A DNA stretch of 64,000 bases, from contig CAUYLG010033243.1 of NCBI GenBank assembly GCA_963573385.1, positions 1 through 64,000 on the forward strand. Reading direction: 5' to 3'. Made by a program: the position numbers and the translations under genes. Below, one piece after another: positions 38,912 through 51,277 of this stretch. Source of the DNA: Cacajao melanocephalus (lineage: Eukaryota > Chordata > Mammalia > Primates > Pitheciidae). The notes below the pieces were generated by a model that did not search any database, was not told the origin of the DNA, and saw only the letters and a program-made list of their open reading frames with translations. The stretch's first letter is position 1, and each line of letters begins with the position of its first letter.

Positions 38912-39785
38912 AAAAATGAATAAAGGATTTGAACAAACATTTCTCCAAAGAAAAGTATAGAAACGGCCAATAAGAACCTGAAAAGATGCTCAACACCATT
39001 AGTCACTAGGGAACTGAAAATCCAAACCATAATTAGATGCCACTTCACACCTGCTAGGATGACTATAATAAAAAAAGACAGATAATGAGTTTTGGCAAGG
39101 ATGTGGAAAAATTGGAAATGTCATACATTGCTGGCAGGAATATAAGATGGTATAGCCACTTTGAAAAACAGTCTGGCAATTTCTCAAAGAGTTAAGTAAA
39201 GTATCATATAGTCTACCAGTTCTACTCCTAGCTGTGTACCTAAGAGAGATGAAACCAAGCACACACACAAAATCTTGAACGTGAATATTCATGGCAGCAT
39301 CATTTATGTTAGCGAAAAAGTGGAAACAAGTCAAATATCCATCAACTGATGAACAGGTAAATAAAATGCAGCATACCCACACAATGGAATATTATTTGGC
39401 AATAAAAAGAAATGAAGTACTCATAGATGCTACATCATCTACAAACCTTGAAAGCATGATGCTAAGTGAAAGAAACCAGTTGCAAAGGACCACCTATTAT
39501 GAGTACATTTAAGTAGAATATCCAGAATGGGTGAATCCATATAGAGAAAAAGTAGATTAGAGGTTGCCTTGGGTTGGGAGGTGGAGGGAGAGGAACAGGA
39601 TGACTGAAGAATGATATCTAAGGGGAATAGGGCTTCTTTTTGGAGTGATAAAGATATTCTAAAATTGGTTATTTTGATAGATGATCTGTGCTGTGTATAT
39701 ATTAAAAGCCATTGAGTCATTCATTTTAAATGGGTGAATTGTGTAACATGTGAATTATATCTCTATAGAGCTTTTACCAAAACAA

Positions 39786-40269
39786 AACAAGTTCTTTCTT
39801 TCTTGATTAGAGGAATAAAGCCTAAGCAAGATCTCCTACAAGGAGAGGGGGAAGAATGTCTTTGGAAACATCAAAAGTGATATGAAGAACTGAGGTGACA
39901 CCAAAGGCTCTTTGTTCCATGACAAAATCATATCAACACTGGAAAAGGCATAATTTAAAAAAATTCCTATACCTAGAAAGGCTGAAACTAAGAGAAATCA
40001 AGTTTTATAAACAAAGAAGAAACTCAGTGAAGAGAGCTCAGGAAGTATCAAAATTTGATATGAGAAATCAATACTGGATGCTGAAGCTGGGTTTAGAATT
40101 GGAGCCAAGCTCCCTGAGCAAATCTCAGAGCTAGGATTTTGCTTAGTTCATAAACATAATACTAAAAAGTCTCCACAGCCTTAGGAAGCTGAAAGAAAAC
40201 TGGTTATTTGCCCAGGGCTGTGGGTTGGCAAGACCACATCTGTGCCCTGTACCAGAGTAGGCTCTGAAT
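39786..40269. other. Intron without confident assignment
   Basis: A-rich sequence between two old L1 relics. It may be further L1 5' UTR, but I cannot show it. The 79-codon frame at 39895-40134 is unsupported. Confidence 0.35.
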
Positions 40270-41043
40270 TCACACTATGCTCACAGTAGTGTGTAGGAAT
40301 CCCAAGCAGAGAAAATAATGCAAAAATTGGTCCATAACTGATAACATGTATGGGGGCCCAGCAGAAGGGACCACTGATTGTACTATAGAGCGGTTTATTG
40401 TAGGAATGGTTTCATGCAAAACAACTGCCAAAACAAAACAAAAGTACAACAGCTCATAGTAAAAAACAAATTGCAATATCAGAAAATGAATCAGCCTGAA
40501 GTATATTTAGCAAATAATCAAATCTAGAAATATAGAATAATCTGAGACATTAAAAATAAATTTAATATTTTAAAAGGTATAGACCAAGCTATATAGGCAT
40601 AAATACATAGGTATGTATATATAGATATATACGTATATAGGTATAGACTTAAAGGTTCATAGGCAGTTATGAAGAACTAAAATGAAATTCCTAGAAATAA
40701 AATTATCAGTAGATTGGATAAACAATGAACCAGACAGCTAATGAAATAATTAGTGAGTTTGAAGTTAATTATAAAAAAATCACCCATGATGGAATACATA
40801 GACATAAAAATATGGAAATATGAAAGAGAAGTCGAAGATAGAATAAAAAATCTAAAGCAGGAATTCCAGAATAAGAAAATAGAAAGAATGAAGGAGAGGC
40901 AATAGCCAAGTAGGTAACTGCTATATAGTAAAGAAATGAATCCCCAGACTGAAGGAGCAACAAGGCCCGCTTAGAAACATCACAGTGAAGCTGTAAAATG
41001 GATAGGCATGAAATGGAAAGGAAATCTTTAAAGATACTGATGT

Positions 41044-41184
41044 CCTGGGTATGGTGGCTTGTACCTGTAATCCCAACAGTTTGGGAGGCTGAGGCAGGAG
41101 GATTGCTTGAGGCTAGGTGTTCAAGAACAGCCTGGAAAACATAACAAGACTTTGTCTCTGCAAAAAAAAAAAAAAAAAAAAAAA
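41044..41184 (+). mobile_element. Free left Alu monomer (FLAM-type) or truncated Alu
   Basis: cctgggtatggtggcttgta through aagactttgtctctgc, then 23 A's. Only the left monomer is present, directly joined to the tail. It sits inside old L1 sequence. Confidence 0.85.
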
Positions 41185-41624
41185 CACACATAGCAATAAA
41201 AAGTAACTTAACCAAGTATACATTTGTATATGATTATATATAAAATAATTGAAAAATGATATGCCAGGTAAATTAGAAGAAAAAGAGAAAAAACAGTGGT
41301 ACAGTAAATTCATGTCAGACAAAATATAATTTATGGTTAACCATTAGTAGAGATAAAAAGAAATATTAAGATAATTCATCAAAATAAGCATTATGAACTA
41401 AAATGAATTTACAAAGCAAAACATTAACAAAATAAGATAAAATTATAATCCAAATAGATGTTAATACATTATCTCAGAAATTAATAATCAGATGAAAATA
41501 TTTAGAAAAAATATAGACTTTAGTAACTCACTGAAGCTCATATGACAGATGCATGTATGACTTGCATGCTCTGCAAATGCAAATATCTATTTTCTCAAGC
41601 ACGCTAAATTCAGAGGCAGTTTTT

Positions 41625-41872
41625 TTGTGGCGGTTATAAGAGCAGACTATGGGGTTTGACAAAGTTTGTCTTAGCACCAACACTTGCCAGCTGTGTTACT
41701 TGGTTAAGTTACTTTACCTTGCTATGGCTCAGAAGCCTCATTCATAAATTATTGAGCATCATTGTACCTCGAGTATTTGTGAGTTTTAACAAGTTAAAAC
41801 ATATTAACTGTTTGGAAGAGTGCCTAACACATGGTAAATACTTGAAAAATGTGAATTGGTATTGTTACTGTA
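41625..41872 (+). repeat. MIR, nearly full length
   Basis: agagcagactatggggtttg, acacttgccagctgtgttac, ttggttaagttactttacct, gaagcctcattcataaatta and gagtgcctaacacatggtaa follow MIR end to end. Confidence 0.8.
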
Positions 41873-44160
41873 GGTGACTGCAAAACAGGAAGCACAGAAT
41901 TCCATGAAATAAATTTAATAAAATGTGGCACCAACTATAAAAAATAGCCCCAAATTTCCTATGTAGCTGGAAATTGAAAAATTGACTTCTAAATAATTCA
42001 TGAGTTAATGAAGAAAGTTAAATAGATATCATACAGCATTTAGAACCAAATAAGTGAACATAATATATATATATAAAAACTTGTGGCATACAGTGATCAC
42101 TTAAATTAAAGTTTCCAAAAATGAGTGCACGTATCAGAAAAGTCATTTGGAACTAAATGAAAGAGGGTTCAACCCAAGCAGTTAAAGGAGGAACAGCAGA
42201 GAACCTCTAGTGAAAGTGAGAAGAGGAAAAGCATAAAAGAATAAGCACAAAGTAATAAAATAGCAAAGAGAAAATGGAGAAATTACTAACAAAATAGAGA
42301 GGACAGATTTTTGAAAAGGGTGTTAATATAGACAAGTCCATGGTAAAATTGATCAATTTAAAAAGCAGACATTAACACATATAGGCAAGATGAGAAATAA
42401 AAAGGGATATCATTTCAGATCTAGTAGAGATTTTTTAATTCTGAGAGAAGAATTTAAATGTGTTATGCTAAATAACCTGCAATCTTAGGCTAACTGAACA
42501 ATTTTCTAAATATAAATTTTTAATATCAACATAGGAAGAAAACATCTAAATATACTAATATTATGACTTGAGACATTAAATTGATAGTACAAATACTGTT
42601 TTCTCCCCTAAGGATGCATGCTGTCAGTTACTATTTATTGTAGCTAAGTCCTAGCATATGCAATAAAGTAAGAAAAGTATGTAGGGAATGGAAAATAAAT
42701 AACTAAATTTTTGGTTGCATAAGTATGTACATAGAAAATCCAAGAGGACTTACTGACAGATTTTAGAAGTAGTAGTTTTGTTGTATGTAAGAATCATTGA
42801 AGAATCTTTTTTATAATTCAGAAACATGGATAAATATTAAATTAAAAAAATCAAAGTAGCAATAATAGCCATAAAATGCCTATATCTAGTTATTTATTTC
42901 TGTACCTTTATTACAAAACAGAATAGAGGTCTCAGAAACTGACCGTATAAATCATCAAATTAATGAGATGAGATGGCACTGAAAATCAGGGAGGAGAGGA
43001 TAGATTATTGATGATATTGAAGTAATAAGTAATGCAAATACAAAGATAAATTGGGTTTGTAGCTGATATTTAAAACAAACTAAAATGTAGACAAGTTTAA
43101 ACACGTAGATATTGAAAGCAAGAATAGCTTAAATTTTATAGAAAATATAGGGGAATATATACATATATACTCTGCCTTGGTATAGCAAGTGATTTCTTTA
43201 AAAGTATACTGAAAAAAAAAAAAGCACTAATCAAAAGGGAGAAGATGAATCAATTTGACTACACCACAACTACTTAAAAGCTTACATATCAAAAGAAAAA
43301 GCTAAAAGGCCAGTTACAGATCAGAAAATGATACTTGTGTTATATACACTTGAGTCTTTTTAAATAACAACAAAAAGATTAGGTTCCAGGCCTATAACTT
43401 CAAGTAATCAGTAAGAAATGAAAACCAATTTATTGAGTAGAATAAAAACCCAAGAATAGGAACAAGGAGTTTAGAAAAAGGCATAAGAAAATGGCCAATA
43501 AATAAGAAAACGCTAAAGCTCACAGGTAATCAAGATCATACAAATTTAAAAAAAATCAAGGACATATAATTTTATGTCTCATCAGATAAGAAAAAAATTG
43601 AAAATATCTGGCAGCAAAAAATATGGGAGAAGTTATAGAGAATTGGAAATTATCAAATACTGGTGGTGGAAGAATAAATTGGTAAAACTACTTTAGAGGG
43701 CAATTTAGCAATACCTAGTAATTTTGAAAATTTGCATTCTATATTAGTAATTATATTAATAGTTCTAGACATACACTGTAGAGAAATTCTTATATATTTG
43801 CCATGGGTGTTAATAGCTGCATTGATTTTAATAGTGAAAAATTGGAAAACAATATAGATTACCATTTATATGTGATTATATTACATAAGAGTTAAAATAA
43901 AGGAACTATATGTTCATGTACCAACATTGGCCAAATATTGAAAGCACAATGATGATAGAAAAAAATAAAAATATGGTATAATACTTCTATTCTTTATGAA
44001 TAGATATATATGAGAGAAAATAAAAATATGGATGGGAAGGATTCACAGCAACTTCATTATTACAATCATGTCGGGGTAGGTAAATTAATTTTTGGTGGTA
44101 TGTGAATATTTAATATAACCTTCTCTGTTTTTGCATGTTAGAAATATTAAAATATCCTAT

Positions 44161-45104
44161 GAACTGCTGAGATCTAACAGCAGAAGAATAGCTGCTAGTA
44201 TGGAATGGGAAAAGCATGTCTCAACATGGCTGAGGGCCACAGAGGAAAATTCACCCGTGAAAGATTTAGAGTGATGGCAGTAGTCAGAAACCATAGAACA
44301 ATTTTAATATGTTCACAATATGAAATGGATTCTTCGTTATTTATGTCTCCTCAGTTATATACTAATATTCACAGGTTACAAGAGTGATTTTATTGCCAGA
44401 AAAGCAACAGAACATGAATATATAAAAAGAATATTTAAAAAAGCAAAAGGACATGATTATATAAAAAATGTGCAGTATTTTCTCAATATTCCCAATTTAA
44501 AATCTGTGTTTTGGCCAGTAAATGTGTTATGTAGAATGTAGTAGAATATTTGAACTCATTATGCTTGCAATTTCCATAAATAAATCTGCTGCTGTTTAAA
44601 AGAATTGGAGTTAATATCTACAAACTGGGTAAAATATTAGCACATTTTAATGAGGTTATGTTTATGCTTTTATTGTAAAACTATTTGTTCTCTAACCATT
44701 TTAATTAGTAACTGTTTCTTTATAATGGATAATATGCTTTAATTTCACAAATATATCTATATTGCAAGTATCTTAGTAGAGGCAATCATCTTCTAAATAA
44801 TTTTTACCAAAATATATTTCTTAAGAAGGTATAGATTCTTATTCATATAAATAATTATATTTTACAGACTCACTATCAATAGTCTATTAATAGCTTCTAT
44901 AGCAGACTTTTCTTAAGGATCTCAGATTAAGGAATAGCAAGGGAGCCAGTGTGGCTTGGATAAAGGTAGCATAGGGCAGAGTAACAGAAGATGAAGTCAG
45001 AGAGTTAAGGAGGAGGTGTCCAGATCATCAGTTAAATGAAAGAATGAATCAGCCACTTTTAAAATATGAATATATGGTATAACTTTGAGAACATCAATTT
45101 ATAA
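44161..45104. other. Unique AT-rich intron
   Basis: No element recognised. Short open frames at 44205-44541 have no recognisable product. Confidence 0.5.
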
Positions 45105-45350
45105 TCTAGATAGTAATCTAGGCTCTATCATAAAACTCTTATTTGTAAGTTATTTATCCTTTTTTTCCCTCGGTTTTCCAGTCTGCAAAAATGGGACTCA
45201 CAGCCTTACTGGGTTGTTTTGATAGTTAAATATGATAACTTAATTCTGTAATAAATAAATATGATAATTAAATTTGAGAAATAAATTCCTCAGAAGTTAT
45301 ATTGCAGAGTGCCTGATACATATTCGTGTCTAACACATATTAGTATTCCT
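45105..45350 (+). repeat. MIR
   Basis: atagtaatctaggctctatc, gtaagttatttatcc, ggttttccagtctgcaaaaa, tgggactcacagccttactg and gagtgcctgatacatattcg follow MIR, with an AT-rich expansion in the 3' half. Confidence 0.7.
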
Positions 45351-45984
45351 TCTTTTCACTCTTCCCAATTAACATATTCTTTTCAAGCTATAAGGGCAGT
45401 GGGGAAATTCAAATTGCTTTAGGAAGAACTATAAACAAAATCAGTGACCCAGGATTTACTATGAAAGAAAGTGGAAACTTGTTCACGTAGTAAAATAGAA
45501 GGATGATTTCTTTAGGATCTTCAGGATGCGTAATGGATAGGCTTCCGGAGGCCCATGCACCACTCAAATTGTATGTAATTATCTTTATGTATATGCATTT
45601 CATTTAGATTTCTGCCTAAACTTGCATCAGACTCTCTAAGTACCCATCTCCTCTGAAATATTTACAGGCACTGGCTCTTAAACATGAATGGCACATCCTT
45701 TATAAAACAGAATGTTAGGATCATCCAGGCTACTTTTCACATTTGGATAAGCGCATTTGCTTCACTTTCAAAATGTTAACTGCACATACACAAAAAATTC
45801 TTTTTCCTTTCTCCTTCCTCCTCCATTAAAATGCAGATAGCTCAGGGAAAGTAAACAGATCAGATCTTGGTCCATCGTACCTCAAGATGTGTTAATTCCC
45901 TGGGAATCTGAGGTGGGGTGATAAAGGGCTTCTGACATGGAGTTGGTTTCACTTTGTCAAAATTAATAGGGGCAAGCCCAGCTT
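45351..45984. other. Intron without recognised elements
   Basis: Unique sequence. Nothing identifiable. Confidence 0.45.
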
Positions 45985-46260
45985 TCATCTATTCACATTT
46001 AATACACTTCAATGGAAAACCTACTGTGTGCCAGAAGCTGTGCCAGGCACTGGAGCTGCCATGGTGAATCAGAAAGAGAAGTAAGCCAAAAAAAAAAAAA
46101 GCAGGGAGATTTTAAATTACAGGGTCAAGGGACTGGGAGTGGGGACAGGGGTATGGGGGTGTATAGGGAGAGATGTGTGTGTGCCCTGATGGAAACCAAC
46201 CCTGCTGCCTTGAGGGAGGCTATTTATCTATCATGCAGTGGTCTGAGAAGGCCTCTCTTG

Positions 46261-46296
<36 letters not shown>

Positions 46297-47262
46297 TATG
46301 TGTGGGGGGTTGGGGTGTGGCACATTAGACTGGGACTGCCAAGAAAAGAGCAGGGAAAACCAATCCAAGGCAGAGGCCTCAGGTAAGTGAGAAAAGGTAT
46401 GGCCTCTTCAAGGAACAGAAAGGAGTGTCAAAAGAAAAAACTACAACAAATTTAAAGACCTCAACTGGCTTTATTTGTGAATCTAGAATCCATAAAATAT
46501 AAGTGTTCCAGTGAGTTGATTGGAGGGACTTTTAACAGAAAGGACTGGAAAAAAGCAGAAACAGGGAACCTGAAGTTGAAGGGCCATTTCAGCATTACTT
46601 TTTTTGTAGGATGGGAGTAGGGAGACAGAACAATGGAAATATAACTTAAAGCAGAGGAACTTCATTACCATGCCAATGGAAGATTGAAACTGGCCTTTTG
46701 GGGAAATTGATTGTTTGGTGACAGAACTTTTTTTGTTTTTAGTCAGCTCCATTGAGGCCACGTGCAGGAGTTTAGTTCAAAACGATGGCCTTCTATGATT
46801 TTTATTTAACAGAAGCCAATGTGCCATGAGCATCCTGTGTGAGGGAGACAGGTAGCGATACTGTTTGAGGGGCAGGCAGGAGTCTGATCATACCAATGTG
46901 TATAGGCCAGGGTTGGGAATTTGGGTTTCTCTGTAAGAGAGAGAGGAATAAATTTTAAAATTCTGAGTAGAGGGAGAAACCTGATTCAAGTGTTTAAACT
47001 ATGACTCCAGGTGCTCCTTGGAAAAGGGATTGTAGATGTCGATGTAAATATGAAGTCCCCCCTAGATCCAGACCACCAAGATATCTTGCAAGTTCTATCA
47101 CTTCCAAATGTATATCTCAGATCCAGCCTCTTCTTTGGCAATGTGGGGTTGAGGGAAGAGGTTAATTATGAAGTTCTTGGCTTGAATAACTGGGTGAATG
47201 GAGTTATCATTTTCTTTGATGAGAAAGACTAGGAGGGTTGAGATTTTAGTATGTGGAGGGTG
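45985..47262 (-). repeat. Ancient L2 LINE, antisense (first part)
   Basis: aaacctactgtgtgccagaa, gctgtgccaggcactggagc, tatggcctcttcaaggaaca, gcaggagtctgatcatacca and cttggcttgaataactgggt follow antisense L2. The relic continues beyond the inserted tract at 47628-47940. Confidence 0.6.
46263..46295. repeat. (TG)16 microsatellite
   Basis: About sixteen uninterrupted TG units, followed by ggtatgtg and a G-rich stretch. Potentially polymorphic and able to adopt Z-DNA. The 124-codon open frame spanning it is an artefact. Confidence 0.93.
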
Positions 47263-47268
47263 GAAAAT

Positions 47269-47485
47269 TCTCCCCTCCCCTTCCCTCCCTCCCCTTCCCC
47301 CTTTCCTCCCTTGCCTTTCCTCCTTCCCTCCCCTCCCCTCTCCTCCCCTCCCTTTCCCTCCTCTTTCCCCTTCCCTTCCCTCTCCTCCCTCTACCTCTCC
47401 CTTCCTCTCCCCTCCCTCTTCCTCTCCCTCCCTCCCTCCCTTCCTCTCTTCCTTCCTTCCTTTTTCCCTTCCTTCCCCTTCTTTC
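47269..47485. repeat. 217-bp nearly pure polypyrimidine tract (CCCTT/CCTCC-rich)
   Basis: Only two purines, G at 47313 and A at 47393, occur in 217 bases. It lies where the poly(T) of the adjacent antisense Alu monomer should be, so it probably expanded from that tail. The overlapping Pro/Ser/Leu-rich open frames are low-complexity artefacts. Confidence 0.95.
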
Positions 47486-47627
47486 AGCAGGTTCTCACTG
47501 TTTGCCCAGGCTGGAGATATAGTAGCAGGATCATAGCTCACTAGAGACTTGAACTCCTGGGCTCAAGAGATCCTCCCATTTCAGCTTCCCAAGTGGCTGG
47601 GACTACAGGCATCTGCCACGACGGATG
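47486..47627 (-). mobile_element. Alu monomer (FLAM-type), antisense
   Basis: aggttctcactgtttgccca, ggatcatagctcactagaga, cttgaactcctgggctcaag and gtggctgggactacaggcat follow a left-monomer Alu in reverse complement. Only one monomer is present. It splits the L2. Confidence 0.85.
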
Positions 47628-47940
47628 GTCTCTGTTTTCAATATATCAAGTTTTAGGTAGCTAGTAAACATCCAGTAATATAATGGAATATAGGAATCTA
47701 AAGTGCAGAGGAACCATGCAGCCTTGAGATGAAGATTAAGAATTGACAATATACAAAGGATATTTTAACCACAGGAAGAAAAAGATAGAGAAGTAAAGAG
47801 GACCTGGGTAGGCAGTCTGTCTCACATGACATGTGTTGCTCTAAGAAAAAGCATAGAAATGATTTTGTAGGCATAGGTGGGAGTTGAGTCAACCCTGGGA
47901 GGGTTTCTTTTTTTTATTAAGATGAACTTTTTTAGAACAC
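47628..47940 (-). repeat. Ancient L2 LINE, antisense (second part)
   Basis: atatatcaagttttaggtag, ctagtaaacatccagtaata and the following text continue antisense L2 where 45985-47262 stopped. The end is approximate. Confidence 0.5.
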
Positions 47941-48327
47941 ATGTGTTTGTGAATGGAAGTGAGCCAGTTTTAGGGAGTAAATGATGATGCCAAGAGAAGA
48001 TGGCTCATTGCAATTGTGAGTGTTAAGGGTTGAGGCATTTCTTCTATCCATAGGTCAGATATTCAACTTCCTTTCTTTACCTGGGTAACTCAGTAGAAAA
48101 TGGTTGCTTATAAATGCAGCTGCCTTGCCTGCCTACAGAATCACAGGCAGTAGCACCATTTGGTTAAGAGGTTTTATAAAGCATAGACAGACTCCTCTAG
48201 GCATTAATAAAAGCAAAGATACCTCCTGTGTAGTTGTTGTGGTAATACACAGAATTTTGCCTATTATTTGAATTTCTCCCTTATCCCTTTAAGAAGAGAC
48301 ATAATTTCTTTGGTGAGTAATTAGGTC
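47941..48327. other. Intron without recognised elements
   Basis: Unique sequence between L2 and L1. Nothing identifiable. Confidence 0.45.
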
Positions 48328-49043
48328 AATTTTTTATTTTATTTTTTATATATTTTTTTAAGTTTTACTTTAGGTGTGTACTATATCCAGCATTTCTCCC
48401 CATGTTATCCCTCCCCCCCCTTCCTACCCCCACTGTCCCTCCCCTACCCGTCCCCAACTTCCCCCAGTGTATGATGCTTCTCTCCCTGAGTCCAGGTGTT
48501 CTCATTGTTCAACACCTACCTATGAGTGAGGACGTGCAGTGTTTGGTTTTCTGTTCTTGTGTCAGTTTGCTGAGAATGATGGCTTCCAGATTCATCCAAG
48601 TCCCTACAAAGGACACGAACTCATCACTTTTTATGGCTGCATAGTATTCCATGGGTGTATATGTACCACATTTTCTTTGTCCAGTCTATCATTGATGGGC
48701 ATTTGAGTTGGTTCTAGGTCTTTGCTATTGTACACAGGGCTGCAATGAACATACATGTGCAAGTGTCTTTATAGCAGAATGATTGATTTATAGTTCTTTG
48801 GGTATATACCTGGTAATGGGATTGCTGGGTCAGATGGAATTTCTATTTCTAGATCCGTGAGGAATCACCACACTGTCTTCCCCAATGGTTGAACTAATTT
48901 ACACTCCCACCAACAGTGTAGGAGTGTTCCTATTTCTCCACATCCTCTGCAGCATCTGTTGTCTCCAGACTTTTTAATGATTGCCATTCTAACTGGCATG
49001 AGATGGTATCTCAATGTGGTTTTGATTTGCATTTCTCTAATGA
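48328..49043 (-). mobile_element. Truncated primate L1 3' end, antisense
   Basis: A T-rich start, the C-rich reverse complement of the 3' UTR (48400-48480), then gttctcattgttcaacacct, ggcttccagattcatccaag, ggtaatgggattgctgggtc and actggcatgagatggtatct. It is truncated in ORF2 at about 49043. A short AATTTTT occurs on both flanks. The related L1 at 17217 covers the same region. Confidence 0.9.
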
Positions 49044-50358
49044 ATTTTTAAGATCCTTTGAGTAAAGATCTTCCTACTCAGGGAAAACAATGTTTATTTT
49101 GCATTTGCCATGGAGTAAATGTACCATGCAATTACAAAGAACTTCCTTATCATTAAGACCTTTGCATCAGGAAGCCAGTCTCATAGAAGTTTCTCGAAGG
49201 ACTGAAAGAAAGAAGCACTAATTCCCCAAATACCACGAAGCAAGAGGTAATTGTCCCAGCCAAGAAGTCTACTACCTACAGGGTAGAAGGAAAGAACGCA
49301 TGAATCTTAGAGTGGATAATATGTCACTTTGATGGGTGTTCCCCATAACAAGAATTAAACAGCAATGTGTAACTTACTAACTTTTCCCTGACCTAAGGGC
49401 TTCAAAATTTTATCATTGTTTGGTTTAGGTGATGACTTAGCATTGTTATATATTTGCTCCCATTTCCAATTCCTTGCATCAAGAATTCTCCCCCAAGCGA
49501 ATTAGCTAAAATATTTCCTGCTTTGTCTGCATCATGGAACTAGATTTTATAAATTTATTCAGTGGTCTGATTGACCTCTAAACTTAATTATATAAAGGAA
49601 GATGTCACCATGTAACAGAACTCATCCCCAAGGCTACTCCAGACAAAATTAGGAGAATAACAAATAAATGCAAATGAAAGTCATGTAGAAAAGTACTATT
49701 TTCCCTATAAATTCTAATCACTCAAACTCCATGGTCGTATTTCAACTGCGTCTACTTAGATCCTTCAGAACAGATTGTTGAAAAAATAAATGTGGCAATT
49801 TTATTTTTGTTATTTGATTTTTTAATTTACAAGCATTCCCTGCAGTGACAGCAAATTTATAGAGCAGTAATATAAAGGATGCACTAGATGGAAATATTTT
49901 AAGATGTGATATTTTTTCAAGTAATTACTGAAACCAGTAAGGTCTATAGTTGTAACATTCTGCATATAAGCCCATTCTTTTATGAATTATTCGGTTCAGG
50001 AATTAAAAAAACAAGACAGAATTTTCTTTTCAAAAAAATGTAAATTTTAGCAATACATGAGAACAAATACAAAAAGCTGATGAAAGTTTATTCTTCTTGA
50101 TCGTTAAGGCCATTTTTCTCCTTTAAAGAAAGACCCACCATTCTCAGAATCCAGCATCTGGCATAGAGCTTAACAAGACAAATGGCATTAGGAACCCAGG
50201 AGTGTTTTCCTGGCAGCCTGGTTGGGCCATTTTCTTTTGGACACCTGCTGTGTACCAGGAACTTTATCACCTCCTTGATTGCTGGTGGTTCACTTCATGA
50301 TCAGTGTTAAGTATTTTCCTCCATGGGAAGGAAGTGTGGGATATAAAAAATCATAAGG
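49044..50358. other. Unique intron
   Basis: AT-rich. No repeat family was recognised and there is no open frame above 60 codons with a recognisable product. Confidence 0.5.
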
Positions 50359-50659
50359 GGGCTGGGCATGGTGGCTCACACCTGTAATCCCAGCACTTTG
50401 GGAGACCAAGGTGGGCAGATCACTTGGGGTCAGGAGTTCGAGACCAGCCTCACCAACATGGTGTAACCCTGTCTCTACTAAAAATTTAAAAATTAGCCAG
50501 GCGTGGTGGCACATGCCTGTAATCCCAGCTACTGGGGAAGCTAAGGTAGGAGAATCTCTTGAACCTGAGAGGTGGAGGTTGCAGTGAGCCAAGATTGCAT
50601 CATTGTATCCCAGCCTGGGCAACACAGTGAGACTTTGTCTCAAAATAATAAAATAAAGT
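50359..50659 (+). mobile_element. Alu, sense
   Basis: From ggctgggcatggtggctcac to a mixed A-rich tail (aaaataataaaataaag). The target duplication AAATCATA occurs at 50348-50355 and 50660-50667. The 117-codon antisense frame is Alu-derived. Confidence 0.93.
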
Positions 50660-50679
50660 AAATCATATAGCTTCCCTTT

Positions 50680-50840
50680 ACAAATTCTGATTCTGCAACT
50701 TCCTACTGTGACGTTGGGTAAGTTTCTTAGCTGTTCTGAGCCTTAGTTCCTTTATCTGTAGAATGAGGTTAACAGTATGTGTCTTTAGGGTTGCTGACAG
50801 AATTTAATATAAAATATGCAAATTAGCACAATGTTAATGA
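50680..50840 (+). repeat. MIR
   Basis: aattctgattctgcaacttc, ctactgtgacgttgggtaag, cttagttcctttatctgtag, aatgaggttaacagtatgtg and gggttgctgacagaatttaa follow MIR. Confidence 0.75.
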
Positions 50841-51027
50841 TCCAAAAATGGTGGCCACTCACCCCTTCACAAACTGTAGTTCATGGACCATGTAAGTCAA
50901 GAATTAAAGTACAAGTATTATGAGTAAGAAAAATAAAGAAATACTCTCCAATCTTTTCTGAAAGGATTCTGATTTCTTGAGGATATGGTCTACAACTGTA
51001 ATTCAACTAAAAATATATAGAAAATAT

Positions 51028-51277
51028 TCTTAAGGTAATAAAAACCATCGATGTCAAACCCACAGCCAACATTATACTGAACAGGGAAAGGTTGAAAGCA
51101 TTCTTCCTGAGAACCGGAACAAGACAAGGATGCCCACTTTCACCACTTCTATTTAACACAGTACTGGAAGTCCTAGCCAGAGCAATCAGACAAGAGAAGG
51201 AAATAAAGGGCATCCAAATCAGTAAAGAGACAGTCAAAACTGTTGCCGTTCACCAATGATATACCTAGAAAATACTT
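51028..51277 (+). mobile_element. Internal L1 ORF2 fragment (reverse transcriptase region), sense
   Basis: acccacagccaacattatac, agaaccggaacaagacaagg, atgcccactttcaccacttc and aaggaaataaagggcatcca are the RT-domain region of L1 ORF2 ([14 protein letters not shown] block). There is no 3' UTR or poly(A). The segment that should hold the catalytic Asp-Asp box is deleted at about 51243-51260. TAGAAAATA occurs just left of it and near its right end. Confidence 0.9.

Larger units (their letters stand above)
38155..39785 (+). mobile_element. Old L1 (L1M-type) 3' part, sense, interrupted
   Basis: It follows the ORF2 C-terminal region (attaaagacttaaacataag, aaatgggacatcaaaattaa, cacttcacacctgctaggat, cacacaatggaatattattt). 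It ends in an L1M-type 3' UTR (gggcttctttttggagtgat, aattgtgtaacatgtgaatt, atatctctatagagc) and an A-rich tail. A younger L1 sits inside at 38497-38911. Frames are broken. Confidence 0.85.
40270..44160 (+). repeat. Very old L1 (L1M/HAL1-type) tract, sense
   Basis: Decayed blocks occur in L1 order. ORF1-side text lies at 40680-41040 (gaagtcgaagatagaataaa). ORF2 lies further on: tagctggaaattgaaaaatt, aaatagagaggacagatttt, gcataagtatgtacatagaa, tttagagggcaatttagcaa, ttaatagctgcattgatttt. A 3' UTR follows to about 44160. It is interrupted by an Alu monomer and by a MIR, and could be two separate elements. The left end is uncertain. No intact frame. Confidence 0.6.

Noticed and set aside
38584..39048. 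154-codon antisense frame and neighbouring Tyr/Ile-rich frames
   Set aside because: They translate the TA/CATA microsatellite and L1 sequence. Low-complexity artefacts.
46012..46386. 124-codon frame
   Set aside because: It spans an L2 relic and the (TG)16 repeat, which gives a Cys-Val run. No recognisable protein.
47198..47544. Three overlapping Pro/Ser/Leu-rich open frames and a Gly/Arg/Glu-rich antisense frame
   Set aside because: All are translations of the polypyrimidine tract, which has almost no purines and so cannot contain stops. No coding meaning.
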